Shown piece by piece: positions 33,715 to 41,974 of a stretch of DNA of 64,000 nt. The position numbers were made by a program, and so were the translations under genes. The notes under the pieces are model-generated. The model was not told the DNA's origin and made no database searches. It was given only the letters and a program-made list of their open reading frames with translations. The first letter of the stretch is position 1, and each line of letters starts with the position of its first letter. This stretch comes from a bacterium (GTDB lineage Bacteria; UBP7; UBA6624). The DNA is taken from the NCBI GenBank assembly GCA_002716355.1, contig PBAU01000003.1, forward strand, positions 62,001 through 126,000, given 5' to 3'.

Positions 33715-34558
33715 TTTTTTTTCAAGCTTTAAGAGCGAAATACAAATTTCTTTTGATAATTTAATAGCAGAAGATAAAATCTTTCAAGATGTTACTACTG
33801 ATTATTTAGAAATAAATGAAAAATCTGTCTCTGAAATTACATCTAGAACAGATGGTTTTGTTTCAGGTATTTCGATTGTTAAATCTTTTTTCAATTACCT
33901 TAACCTTAATTGCAGTATTGTTCATGAGCTTAAGGATGGCGATCCCGTTTCAAAAAATGATATGTTTTTTTCATTTGTTACAAGTGCTCCTGATGCCCTG
34001 AAAATTGAACGAATTGTTTTAAATTTAATTGCTAGATGCTCATCAATATGTACTGAAGTTAAGAATTGGAAGAGGATTATGGATCCCTACAAGGTAAAGC
34101 TTCTGGATACACGTAAAACTGCTCCTGGCAATCGTTATTTCGATAAGCATTCTGTGTTTATTGGAGGGGGAGGAAATCATCGATTTAATTTAGCAGATGA
34201 GGTTTTGATAAAGGAGAATCATTTGATTTTTTTCAAGGATTTAAAATCCGCAATTCAAAAAATACAAAAAAATAATAAATTTAAAACTGTTGTTGTTGAG
34301 GTTGAAAACATGAAGCAGCTTCAGGAAATTTGCAAATTAAATTTTGACAGAGTTATTTTTGATAACTGGAAGTATGAAGAGATAAGTGAAGGGATAAAGC
34401 TTGCAAAGGAAAAAAATAAAGATGTAGAACTGTCTGGAGGGATAAATTTATCAAACCTTGATTCATATTGTCTTTTGAAGCCTGATTTTATATCTGCTGG
34501 GTCTTTGACCAATCCAAGCAAAGATTTTGATATTTCAATGCTACTTAAACGTTATTAG
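33707..34558 (+). CDS. nadC: Nicotinate-nucleotide pyrophosphorylase (quinolinate PRTase) NadC
   Basis: Makes nicotinate mononucleotide from quinolinate and PRPP, with NadA upstream in the pathway. 283 residues from the ATG at 33707, which has GGAGG 6 bp upstream. Motifs are 'LDTRKTAPGNRYFDKH', 'GGGGNHRFNLADEVLIKENHL' (read across about 153-173), and the C-terminal 'LSGGINLSNLDSY' and 'FISAGSLTNPS'. The 3' end overlaps the convergent DUF456 gene by 18 bp. It closes the long plus-strand run that begins at the gatC-like gene. Confidence 0.95.
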   Translation: MVDFFSSFKSEIQISFDNLIAEDKIFQDVTTDYLEINEKSVSEITSRTDGFVSGISIVKSFFNYLNLNCSIVHELKDGDPVSKNDMFFSFVTSAPDALKIERIVLNLIARCSSICTEVKNWKRIMDPYKVKLLDTRKTAPGNRYFDKHSVFIGGGGNHRFNLADEVLIKENHLIFFKDLKSAIQKIQKNNKFKTVVVEVENMKQLQEICKLNFDRVIFDNWKYEEISEGIKLAKEKNKDVELSGGINLSNLDSYCLLKPDFISAGSLTNPSKDFDISMLLKRY

Positions 34559-35020
34559 AACTATTTGCGCTAAGTAGACTAAAGAAAAAATAAATCTGCC
34601 AAAACCGCTTGCTAAGACTCCCAACAAGGCTCCTTTTGCAACTTTTAAACTTTTATCTTTTGACCCGTGAGCTTTCATTTCCCATAAGAATGAACCCAAG
34701 AATGCGCCTATAAAAATACCCCAAGGTGGAATGATTGCAGCAAATAGGATTATTCCAGCTAAACATGCCCAAGGAGTTCCCTTTGATGATTTGTATTTCT
34801 TTAAAACACCTGTCCTTATCATGTGCTCAATAACACTATTTAAAATCCATACTGTAACCCCTATTATCAAAGGTAAAAAACCATTGGATTTATCGCTATT
34901 TGTCCATGCTAAGAATGTCATAAATAATAAAAGTTCAATACACGGTATTATTGGAAAAAAGCTTAATAGTGAAAAGATGCCACTAAATATAATTATTACC
35001 CAATCTATTAATTCCATCAA
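34541..35020 (-). CDS. DUF456 family membrane protein
   Basis: 159 residues with three or four hydrophobic spans. The family signature is the central and C-terminal glycine-rich part 'WACLAGIILFAAIIPPWGIFIGAFLGSFLWEM', read across about 84-115, followed by 'AKGALLGVLASGFGRF'. DUF456 has no known function. Convergent to nadC (18-bp overlap) and divergent from nadA, 24 bp from its start codon. Confidence 0.85.
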   Translation of the reverse strand: MMELIDWVIIIFSGIFSLLSFFPIIPCIELLLFMTFLAWTNSDKSNGFLPLIIGVTVWILNSVIEHMIRTGVLKKYKSSKGTPWACLAGIILFAAIIPPWGIFIGAFLGSFLWEMKAHGSKDKSLKVAKGALLGVLASGFGRFIFSLVYLAQIVLITFK

Positions 35021-35044
35021 AACTTATTTTAAAATATCCTCTTC

Positions 35045-35992
35045 ATGGATAGTAAAGAATTAATAAGTGAAATTAAGCGTCTAAAAAATGAAAAGAATGC
35101 TTTGATCCTTGCGCATAATTATGTCAAAGGTGAAATTCAAGATTTAGCTGATTATGTTGGGGACTCTCTTGGCTTGTCTAGAAAATCAGCTGAAACAGAT
35201 AACGAGTTGATTGTTTTTTGTGCTGTTCATTTCATGGCTGAAACAGCTAGTGTTCTTGCCAAGAGAAGGCAAAGAATACTATGTCCTGATTTAAATGCAG
35301 GGTGCTCTCTTTCAGAAACAATAACAGGCAGTCAGTTAAAAGAATGGAAAAAAGAACATCCAGACGCTATTGTTGTTAGTTATGTGAATACGTCTGCTGA
35401 GGTTAAGGCGGAAAGTGATTATTGTTGTACTTCTGGAAACGCTTTAAATGTTGTCAGATCGATACCAGAAGATAAAGACATCTTGTTTTTGCCAGATATG
35501 TTTTTGGGAGCTTGGGTACAGGAGGTAACTGGAAGAAAAATGCATATATGGCCTGGTGAATGTCATGTCCATGCTTCGCTTCCCCCAGAGAGAATTCAAG
35601 ATTTGATGAAAGTTCACTCTGATGCTGATTTCTTGATACATCCTGAATGTGGATGTTCAACCTCGTGTATGTATCTAGGCTCAGTGGGCAAGCTTGAAAA
35701 AAAACCACATATTCTTTCTACAGCAGGAATGGTTAAGCATGCAGAAAAAAGCAATGCTGAAACATTTGTTGTGGCTACAGAAACTGGCATCTTGCATCCT
35801 TTGAAAAAATCTTTGCCAAAAAAAGAATTTATACCTGCGTCAGACAGTATGGTTTGTCAATATATGAAAATGGTTACGCTAGAAAAACTCTATCTGTCTT
35901 TAAGAGACGAGAAACATGAGGTGAAAGTTGAAGAGCCTTTAAAGAGCAAAGCCAAGAAGGCTATAGTTCGTATGTTGGATATTGATGGCTAA
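35045..35992 (+). CDS. nadA: Quinolinate synthase NadA
   Basis: [4Fe-4S] enzyme making quinolinate from iminoaspartate and DHAP. 315 residues. The N-terminal 'ILAHNYVKGEIQDLADYVGDSLGLSR' (read across about 20-45) contains the conserved His and Asp. The cluster Cys are in 'CAVHFMAE', 'HPECGCSTSC' and 'DSMVCQYMKMVTLEKLYLSL'. The family's 'MFLGAWVQEVTG' is present. It ends in an 8-bp overlap with the SpoU methylase gene. NadB is not in the window. Confidence 0.95.
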   Translation: MDSKELISEIKRLKNEKNALILAHNYVKGEIQDLADYVGDSLGLSRKSAETDNELIVFCAVHFMAETASVLAKRRQRILCPDLNAGCSLSETITGSQLKEWKKEHPDAIVVSYVNTSAEVKAESDYCCTSGNALNVVRSIPEDKDILFLPDMFLGAWVQEVTGRKMHIWPGECHVHASLPPERIQDLMKVHSDADFLIHPECGCSTSCMYLGSVGKLEKKPHILSTAGMVKHAEKSNAETFVVATETGILHPLKKSLPKKEFIPASDSMVCQYMKMVTLEKLYLSLRDEKHEVKVEEPLKSKAKKAIVRMLDIDG

Positions 35993-36545
35993 GGTAAAAA
36001 GAAAATCAACATCAGATCTAATAATCTCAAGGCCAACAGAAAAAGAAAGGAACGAAAAGAAAATTTCAGTAACAATCCTTTTAGATAATGTTAGAAGTGC
36101 AAGAAATGTTGGTTTGATTTTCCGCTTAGCTGATTGTGTTAATGTTAAAGAGGTGTGGATGTGTGGGATAACTCCTTATCCTGGGTTCACAGAGCATGCT
36201 ACAAATCAAATTAATAAAACAGGTGTAGGAGGCAGTGTTGAAACAGTTCCCTGGAAGCATTTTGACAAGGCTTTAGATGCTTTGAATGAGGCTAAGAGGA
36301 AAGGTTTGCATATTATTTGTTACGAACAGGCTAAAGGCTCAAGTAAATGGCCGGTTAAATTAAAAAAATATAATCTATTGCTCGTTTTTGGACATGAGAT
36401 AAAAGATGTAAGTGATTGTTTTATTGAAAATAATGATGAAGTTATTGAACTGCCGATAAGAGGTATAACGAATAGTTTAAATGTTGCTTTGTGTGCAAGT
36501 GCTGTTTTGTATGAAATTTTGAATCAGTTTGATGATGCTGGTTAG
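35985..36545 (+). CDS. SpoU/TrmH-family RNA 2'-O-methyltransferase
   Basis: 186 residues from the ATG at 35985 (8 bp inside nadA). The SPOUT knot motifs are all seen: motif 1 'NVRSARNVGLIFRLAD', motif 2 'LLLVFGHEIKDVSDC' and motif 3 'ELPIRGITNSLNVALCASAVLYE', read across about 156-178. Motif 1 carries the catalytic Arg. The family methylates ribose in tRNA or rRNA; the exact substrate cannot be told here. A basic N-terminal extension (about 1-30) precedes the catalytic domain. Convergent to the LysM gene with 19 bp between them. Confidence 0.88.
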   Translation: MAKVKRKSTSDLIISRPTEKERNEKKISVTILLDNVRSARNVGLIFRLADCVNVKEVWMCGITPYPGFTEHATNQINKTGVGGSVETVPWKHFDKALDALNEAKRKGLHIICYEQAKGSSKWPVKLKKYNLLLVFGHEIKDVSDCFIENNDEVIELPIRGITNSLNVALCASAVLYEILNQFDDAG

Positions 36546-36564
36546 CCTTAAAGCTGCTCTCAGT

Positions 36565-37128
36565 TTATTTTTTAGGAACGTTAATCATTGTTCCAATTTT
36601 TAATTTTGCAGGATCTATACCTGGGTTTAAATCCAGTAGAACATCAATTGTTGTGTTTAGAAATTTTGCTATACCTTCTAATGTGTCACCTTTTTTTATC
36701 CTGTATAAACCATCATCTTCTGGATAATCAGAATTCCATTGATCTCTGAGTGGTATCTTCAATTCCTCTCCAAGTTTTAGCTTGTCTGGATTCTTTATTT
36801 CATTTAATTCGATTATTGATTTTATTGTGACACCCCAGTCTCTCGCTATTGATGTTAGGTTTTCTCCAGATTTAACAACATGTATATCAAAATTATCATC
36901 CTTCTTTTCATCAGAGTGGTCATTGAAAACTGTATCTTCTGATTTCACTTCTTCTTGTAATTCAGGGTCTCCAAGCTCAAGGTAAACAGGTTTTTCATTT
37001 GTTTTTGGGCTTGCACTTGACTCTTTAGGGTTTTGTGTTTTTGTTGCTTTTGGAAGTATGGCCAAGGCAGCAATAACAACAATCAAAAAGGGAAGCAGGT
37101 TTGATTTGGTTTTTTTAATGTATTTCAT
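36565..37128 (-). CDS. Membrane-anchored protein with two LysM domains
   Basis: 187 residues. An N-terminal basic stretch and membrane anchor (about 10-27) is followed by an acidic low-complexity linker (about 30-80) and two LysM peptidoglycan-binding domains: 'VVKSGENLTSIARDWGV...LKLGEELKIP' (about 84-127) and 'RIKKGDTLEGIAKFLNT...LKIGTMINVP' (about 142-185). No catalytic domain is present. It probably anchors to or organises the cell wall. A strong hairpin sits just upstream of its start codon. Confidence 0.85.
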   Translation of the reverse strand: MKYIKKTKSNLLPFLIVVIAALAILPKATKTQNPKESSASPKTNEKPVYLELGDPELQEEVKSEDTVFNDHSDEKKDDNFDIHVVKSGENLTSIARDWGVTIKSIIELNEIKNPDKLKLGEELKIPLRDQWNSDYPEDDGLYRIKKGDTLEGIAKFLNTTIDVLLDLNPGIDPAKLKIGTMINVPKK

Positions 37129-37136
37129 TGGCGAGG

Positions 37137-37184
37137 TTGAGGGAGAGTCAATGCCTGGGTGGGTTCATTGAAAAACTCCCTCAA
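37137..37184. repeat. Long inverted repeat just upstream of the LysM gene
   Basis: Left arm TTGAGGGAG (37137-37145) pairs perfectly with CTCCCTCAA (37176-37184). Inside it TCAATG (37148-37153) pairs with CATTGA (37166-37171), leaving a 12-nt loop. On the minus strand the structure ends 9 nt before the LysM ATG at 37128, in the leader of that gene. There is no T-run after it on that strand, so it is more like a leader structure or operator than a terminator. On the plus strand it is followed by TTTTAG, which could terminate weakly. Confidence 0.7.
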
Positions 37185-37249
37185 TTTTAGTTTAGGCATT
37201 TTTAGACTAAGCATATATTTTTTACAATAAGCTTTGGTTAGCTTTTTTG

Positions 37250-38383
37250 TTATTTCTTGAATATTTTTTCAAAATTAAGATCCGGATCAGTAAACTTTCC
37301 TTTTTCTTGTATCACTTCATCATCAAGAAGTATCTTTCCTTCCTCTCTAAGATCAAGAATCATGTCCCAATGAAGTGCACTATTATTTTTTGAGCCACTT
37401 TCAGGATAGCCTTTTCCTAAAGCCATATGGAAAGTTCCACCAATCTTTTCATCAAAAAGTATATTTTTTATATGCCTGTCAATAGAGTAATTGGTTCCAA
37501 TTGCAACCTCTCCTGGAACTTTTGCCCCTTTGTCTAAGTTTATAAGCGAGAGAAGATGCTCTTCCCCAATTTTAGCTGAAGCATCAGCCACTTCGCCATT
37601 TTTAAAAATCAGATTAATATCTTGAACTAAAACACCTTGGTAAACAGTTGGCCATCTGTACCTTACCCTACCCTCTACAGAGCCTTCCACGGGCGCTGTA
37701 AAAACTTCTCCATCTGGAAAGTTTAGCTTTCCAGAACATGGAATCCATTTTCTGCCCTCTATTTCCATTTTTAAATCAGTTTCTTTTGAGAGTACCCTTA
37801 ATCTTTTTCCTTTATTGAGGATTGAGGCAAGTTTATCTTGCTCCACTTCAAACTCTTTCCAAAAAACAGAAGGATCGTCAAGATGGAGATTTCCTGCCTT
37901 GTAGACAAAATTAAAAAAATCCTCATAGCTCATTTCAGCTTCTTTGGCAAACGCTTCAGTTGGCCATAGCGTCCCAACCCAGTGAAAATCACCATCAGCA
38001 GATCTTTTCAAAGTTATATCTCTTATCTCTTCAGTTGATTTGTAGAACATTGATATTTTTTTTGTATCAACTTTGGACAAAAGCCTAGTATCGCTAGTTG
38101 CATTTATGCCTATTCTTGCATCAAGTGTTTTTGCTTCCAGCAATGAGGTTTCATGAACATAGCTCAATTGTTTGTCGTTTGCGTTTCTGATAAAAACAGG
38201 AGTACATGAGTCTAAATGTATATTTGTTTTTGGGTGAGCTCCAGTTTTTAAAATTTCTTTTATTATCTCTTTCACCAATGGTTCTGCCAAAGGAGTTGTG
38301 TTTACTGCCACTCTCCAGCCTTCTTGAACATTTAATGAATAATTTACAAGAACTTTTGCTAGTTTTTTTGCTATATCTTTCAT
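37250..38383 (-). CDS. M29 family aminopeptidase
   Basis: 377 residues. Thermophilic metalloprotease family M29 aminopeptidases act as cytoplasmic dimers with two metals. The N-terminal 'NVQEGWRVAVNTTPLAEPLV', 'LNFPDGEVFTAPVEGS', 'GEVAIGTNYSID', 'FDEKIGGTFHMALGKGYPE' and 'SALHWDMILD' hold the Glu, His, Tyr and Asp metal ligands in the expected order. Full length. A TTG-start hypothetical gene is divergent 36 bp away. Confidence 0.92.
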   Translation of the reverse strand: MKDIAKKLAKVLVNYSLNVQEGWRVAVNTTPLAEPLVKEIIKEILKTGAHPKTNIHLDSCTPVFIRNANDKQLSYVHETSLLEAKTLDARIGINATSDTRLLSKVDTKKISMFYKSTEEIRDITLKRSADGDFHWVGTLWPTEAFAKEAEMSYEDFFNFVYKAGNLHLDDPSVFWKEFEVEQDKLASILNKGKRLRVLSKETDLKMEIEGRKWIPCSGKLNFPDGEVFTAPVEGSVEGRVRYRWPTVYQGVLVQDINLIFKNGEVADASAKIGEEHLLSLINLDKGAKVPGEVAIGTNYSIDRHIKNILFDEKIGGTFHMALGKGYPESGSKNNSALHWDMILDLREEGKILLDDEVIQEKGKFTDPDLNFEKIFKK

Positions 38384-38419
38384 AATGGTTTGATTTTATG
38401 ATAATAAAATAGCTTTATC

Positions 38420-38878
38420 TTGGAAAACAAAGCTAAAAAGCTCTCTTTTGCCGGCCTGAAAGTAATTGAAAGGGATGGGTCTTTAAAATTATTTCAACCT
38501 GATGAAAATTATTTTTTTTTCGATTTAGAAAATATAGAAGTTGAAACATGGGAAAAAAGAGGCAAAAGGGGTGCAAGGCTTTCTAATGGATATCAAGTTT
38601 TAGAAGGTTGGATCCTGTTTCCTCCAGGAGGTGTAAATTCAAGTAATGATATACCTGAAGGAATGCCAAAACTTGTATCACTGCGAGATTTAAACTTGAT
38701 GAGTAATAATTTTGAAAAAGAACTTTTGACAGAGCCAAAAAATCAAAGTTTGATAAATGCAATTTATCTTACTTCAAAATCAATTGTTGAAGGAGCCAAG
38801 AAGGCAGGCCTCAATATGACTCCAAAAATAGAGTCAATTTTGAAATTTATGAAAATCTATGTAGTTGATCTTGTTTGA
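38420..38878 (+). CDS. Hypothetical protein
   Basis: 152 residues, not recognised. It starts with TTG at 38420; no in-frame ATG is close. A TATGAT at 38397-38402 could be its -10 element, with a short leader. The middle 'VETWEKRGKRGARLSNGYQ' is basic, and the C-terminal half is helical. No transmembrane segment, signal peptide or catalytic motif is evident, so it is probably cytoplasmic. Divergent from the aminopeptidase gene. Confidence 0.55.
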   Translation: MENKAKKLSFAGLKVIERDGSLKLFQPDENYFFFDLENIEVETWEKRGKRGARLSNGYQVLEGWILFPPGGVNSSNDIPEGMPKLVSLRDLNLMSNNFEKELLTEPKNQSLINAIYLTSKSIVEGAKKAGLNMTPKIESILKFMKIYVVDLV

Positions 38879-38935
38879 GTCATCTTAAGTGTAAATTTTA
38901 TTTTTGACCATTATTCAGAATAAAATGAATTGATA

Positions 38936-39619
38936 ATGCGTATAAAGTGCTTGATTATTGACCTTGACGACACTCTTTGTAACACTTTTTCAGATCTAGT
39001 CTTTCTTGCTCATCGGGATGCGTCTAAAGCAATGGTTGAAGCAGGTCTTGACATGCCTGTTGATGAAGTTTTTAAAAAAAGGATAAAAATATTAGAGCAA
39101 ACAATAGCTAATAATTTTTCAAAAACATTTGAAGAAATGCTTATTGAGGGCTTTTGCTGTTCTCAAAAAATTATTAATGCTGGTTTTGATGCATACTATA
39201 GTCGTGACATAGGTAAATTAACTCTTTTTCCACTTGCTCAAGACTTTTTAAATTTATGTTCTTTTTTAAAAATTGCACTTGTTACAAAAGGGAACAAATC
39301 AACTCAACTTCAAAAAATAAATAAATTAAACATTAAAAAACATTTTGATCATGTTGCAATTGTTGAAATATCAAATTCAAAAGAAGCTGAATTTAAAAGC
39401 ATTATGGAGAGATGGAACCTTCAGCCTCAAGAAATATTTGTAATTGGAGACAGGCCTGATGCAGATATTTATATTGGAAATAAATTAAAAATGAATACTG
39501 TTAGGTTTAAGTCTGAACATTATGCGAATATGAAACCAAGGAACAAGCTTGAAGTTAGCGATTACGAAGTAAAAAGTTACAAAGAGCTTATTGGCCTATT
39601 TGACAAAAACTTCATTTGA
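38936..39619 (+). CDS. HAD-superfamily hydrolase
   Basis: 227 residues from the ATG at 38936; a TTG six bases upstream is an alternative. HAD motif I 'IIDLDDTLCNT' supplies the nucleophile Asp and the acid Asp, motif II is the Thr in 'ALVTKGN', and motif IV 'FVIGDRPDADIYIG' the metal Asp residues. The cap is an alpha-helical HAD-IA type (about 20-95). Substrate unknown, perhaps a small phosphate ester. The 3' end overlaps the convergent lipoprotein gene by 24 bp. Confidence 0.88.
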   Translation: MRIKCLIIDLDDTLCNTFSDLVFLAHRDASKAMVEAGLDMPVDEVFKKRIKILEQTIANNFSKTFEEMLIEGFCCSQKIINAGFDAYYSRDIGKLTLFPLAQDFLNLCSFLKIALVTKGNKSTQLQKINKLNIKKHFDHVAIVEISNSKEAEFKSIMERWNLQPQEIFVIGDRPDADIYIGNKLKMNTVRFKSEHYANMKPRNKLEVSDYEVKSYKELIGLFDKNFI

Positions 39620-40666
39620 CCAAACCGATGGTTGCGTCCAGCTAGATATTATTGATCTGTATTCTTCATAGGATATGTAATATGTAACTTTAGGCCTATC
39701 AAAGGCATCTAGAAGAACAGCTTGAACCTTTCCACCTTTCCTTAAGTCCAAATCATCCTCATAGGGAAAATCAAATTTATATGTTCTTAAAACCTTTCTA
39801 TATTTGTCCATAATTTTAAAGGTATGAATATCTCCTTCACAACTTAAAACAGGACACATTCCTTCTGGAGCTCCATAATTCAACATGGCTACTGCTATGT
39901 CTCCATCCTCAGTGCCCAATATGTCAACTTTTGCAAGTATTGGAACAAACTCGCCATCACCAAGTGGTTTCCAGCCATATTGAAAAACCATTTCAATATC
40001 ACCGTCAATATGCCCCCAATTGTTATTGTCGATTTCGGTTAGATTGTTATTTGTTGTTATTTTTTCAACACCATCTAATCCGCATTCAATGGATTTTTCC
40101 GAATCTTCTTTATCAGAGGAGAATATTATTTTATTTCCGTATCGTGTCATACTTCCAGAAGAGCCCTCTATTTCAAAAGTCCCAGAATCATTATCTGACT
40201 GGGGAAAACTGATTGTTCCAACTGGAGAGTATCCGTCATTGCGCATGATTTCTACAAAATTACTATTTTCATTTTTTGATCTGAATAATTGAACAAGTGG
40301 ATTGCTTAAAAGTTCATCTTTTGAATCTTTCGACACTTCAAAAGATAATTTACCAGAGCAAGGTTCCCAGTGTAAAAAATACCTATTATCATCTTCCTCT
40401 TGAGCAGCAGAAAGCAAATCTTCCTCTAAGCCTTCATTGCTTAAAATATCAGTTTCAGTTTCTTCCAGAGCTTCTGTGTCTGCTGTTTGCAAGCTTTCAG
40501 ATTTATCATTCAATGTAGTTTCTTCAATCTCTTCAACAGGGGCTATTGCTTCAACGCCTTTTTCGTTGTTTGTATTGCTTGCATCAATAGGTTCTTTTGA
40601 CCCGGATTTTTCACAAGCAAAAATGCTTAAGAAAAGAACGGTTAGTAACGGTAATTTATTATTCAT
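39596..40666 (-). CDS. Hypothetical lipoprotein
   Basis: 356 residues. The signal 'PLLTVLFLSIFAC' ends in a lipobox with Cys at 18. A long acidic, low-complexity linker (about 19-95, rich in Glu, Thr and Asn) precedes a beta-rich C-terminal domain containing two Cys pairs ('PCSGKLSF', 'CGLDGVEKI', and 'CPVLSCEGDIHTF'). No enzymatic motif is seen. It is probably attached to the outer or inner membrane and holds its C-terminal domain away from it. Function unknown. Confidence 0.75.
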   Translation of the reverse strand: MNNKLPLLTVLFLSIFACEKSGSKEPIDASNTNNEKGVEAIAPVEEIEETTLNDKSESLQTADTEALEETETDILSNEGLEEDLLSAAQEEDDNRYFLHWEPCSGKLSFEVSKDSKDELLSNPLVQLFRSKNENSNFVEIMRNDGYSPVGTISFPQSDNDSGTFEIEGSSGSMTRYGNKIIFSSDKEDSEKSIECGLDGVEKITTNNNLTEIDNNNWGHIDGDIEMVFQYGWKPLGDGEFVPILAKVDILGTEDGDIAVAMLNYGAPEGMCPVLSCEGDIHTFKIMDKYRKVLRTYKFDFPYEDDLDLRKGGKVQAVLLDAFDRPKVTYYISYEEYRSIISSWTQPSVWSNEVFVK

Positions 40667-40722
40667 GATTTAGATTGTAATCTTATTTAGAATGTCAATG
40701 TTCAAAAAAACATTTTAATATT

Positions 40723-41490
40723 ATGAAGCTTCTTCAAATTGCTACACATCTAGATAAACTTTTGAAACAAGATAAATTTGATGACGGATGCTTAAATGGG
40801 GTTCAGGTCTTTGGAAAACCAGATGTGAGAAAGATTCTAACTAGTGTTTCTGTGTCCATGGAGCTAATCTCAAAAGCAATTAATGAAAATTTCGACTCGA
40901 TAATAGTTCATCATGGTCTTTTCTGGGGGGAAAGAAGCTACCCTTTAAATCATGTAAATAAGCAAAGGCTTAAGCTTCTTCTAGAGAATAATATTTCTTT
41001 AATTGCATACCATCTCCCTCTTGATGCACATAAAACTTTAGGCAACAACTATCCTGCCTGTAGGGAATATGCAAGTGAGTTCAATGGTACAAAAATCAAG
41101 CCTTTTGGTTCTCTTGGAGATTCTTTCATTGGAGCAAGTTTTGAATTGCATAAAGCCATTAGAGTTGAGGACGCTAAAAAGAAAGCTGAACTTTTTTATG
41201 ATCATGATGTTGTTCATTTAAATTGCAGTAAAAAATTTATAAAAAAAATAGCTATTGTCTCTGGTGCTGGAGCTTCTTTTTTGGAAGAAGCATACAAAGC
41301 CAATATTGACTTGCTGATCACCGGGGAGGCTGAAGAGTGGACAATGCATGAAGCAATTGAGTTTAACGTAAATGTTTTTGCCTGTGGGCATTACGCAACT
41401 GAAAGGATTGGAATAAAGATGCTGAGCAAGTATTTAAATGAAAAATTAAATATTGAATCTGTTTTTGTTGATATACCTAACCCTGTATGA
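40723..41490 (+). CDS. Nif3-like dinuclear metal centre protein
   Basis: 255 residues of the NIF3/YbgI family, hexameric proteins with a two-metal site. The metal His residues are visible in 'SIIVHHGLFWGE', 'LIAYHLPLDAHK' and 'VFACGHYATERIG', and the Glu in 'ITGEAEEW'. Relatives are sometimes annotated GTP cyclohydrolase I type 2; the physiological reaction is not established. It is followed after 7 bp by the DUF2203 gene. Confidence 0.9.
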   Translation: MKLLQIATHLDKLLKQDKFDDGCLNGVQVFGKPDVRKILTSVSVSMELISKAINENFDSIIVHHGLFWGERSYPLNHVNKQRLKLLLENNISLIAYHLPLDAHKTLGNNYPACREYASEFNGTKIKPFGSLGDSFIGASFELHKAIRVEDAKKKAELFYDHDVVHLNCSKKFIKKIAIVSGAGASFLEEAYKANIDLLITGEAEEWTMHEAIEFNVNVFACGHYATERIGIKMLSKYLNEKLNIESVFVDIPNPV

Positions 41491-41497
41491 TTAAAAG

Positions 41498-41890
41498 ATG
41501 AGTGATTTTCAAGAAAAAAAATATAGCATAAAAGAAGCTGAAGCCTTAATCCCAGGTTTAAAAAAAGATTTTGAAGAAATTGTTGAACTTAAAAAAAAAT
41601 TAGATGATATTGGATTTGATATTGTCTATGGGACTTTTCGAGAAGGTTGTTCCCCTAATGGCACAGGGTCATTGCCTCAGGATTTTTTAGATTTTTGTGG
41701 AATTATTGAAAATAATTTTCATAAAGTTGGAATATTATTAAGATCTCTTGATGAAGGAATTGTTGATTTTCCGGCAAAGAGAGGGAAGGATGATGTTTTT
41801 ATAACTTGGATTTATCCTGAATCCAAGATTAATTATTGGTATTTTCCAGAGGAAGGATACCAAGAAAAGAAATCAATAGTTGATTTTTGA
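41498..41890 (+). CDS. DUF2203 family protein
   Basis: 130 residues. The start 'KYSIKEAEALIPGLKKDFEEI' (about 7-27) and the C-terminal 'RSLDEGIVDFPAKRGKDDVFITWIYPE', read across about 84-110, match DUF2203. An N-terminal helical hairpin precedes the conserved GIVDFP. No known function. Co-oriented with Nif3 and ends 22 bp before a strong GC-rich hairpin. Confidence 0.82.
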   Translation: MSDFQEKKYSIKEAEALIPGLKKDFEEIVELKKKLDDIGFDIVYGTFREGCSPNGTGSLPQDFLDFCGIIENNFHKVGILLRSLDEGIVDFPAKRGKDDVFITWIYPESKINYWYFPEEGYQEKKSIVDF

Positions 41891-41912
41891 TTCCTTCAAT
41901 TACAATTATGCT

Positions 41913-41971
41913 GTGCGGACAAGGCGCGACCGGCAAGGCCCTCGGCCAGCCGGTTTTGTCCGCACTTTTTT
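41913..41971 (+). terminator. GC-rich intrinsic terminator or attenuator abutting aroF
   Basis: A hairpin with 10-bp outer arms (GTGCGGACAA at 41913-41922, TTGTCCGCAC at 41956-41965), an inner stem ACCGGC/GCCGGT (41929-41934, 41949-41954), and an apical GGCC/GGCC stem (41937-41940, 41944-41947). A 6-nt bulge is on the left side. Six T residues follow (41966-41971). It is far richer in GC than anything around it. The T-run ends 3 nt before the aroF ATG at 41975, so if it terminates it must be regulated. It also ends the Nif3-DUF2203 unit. Confidence 0.85.
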
Positions 41972-41974
41972 ATT

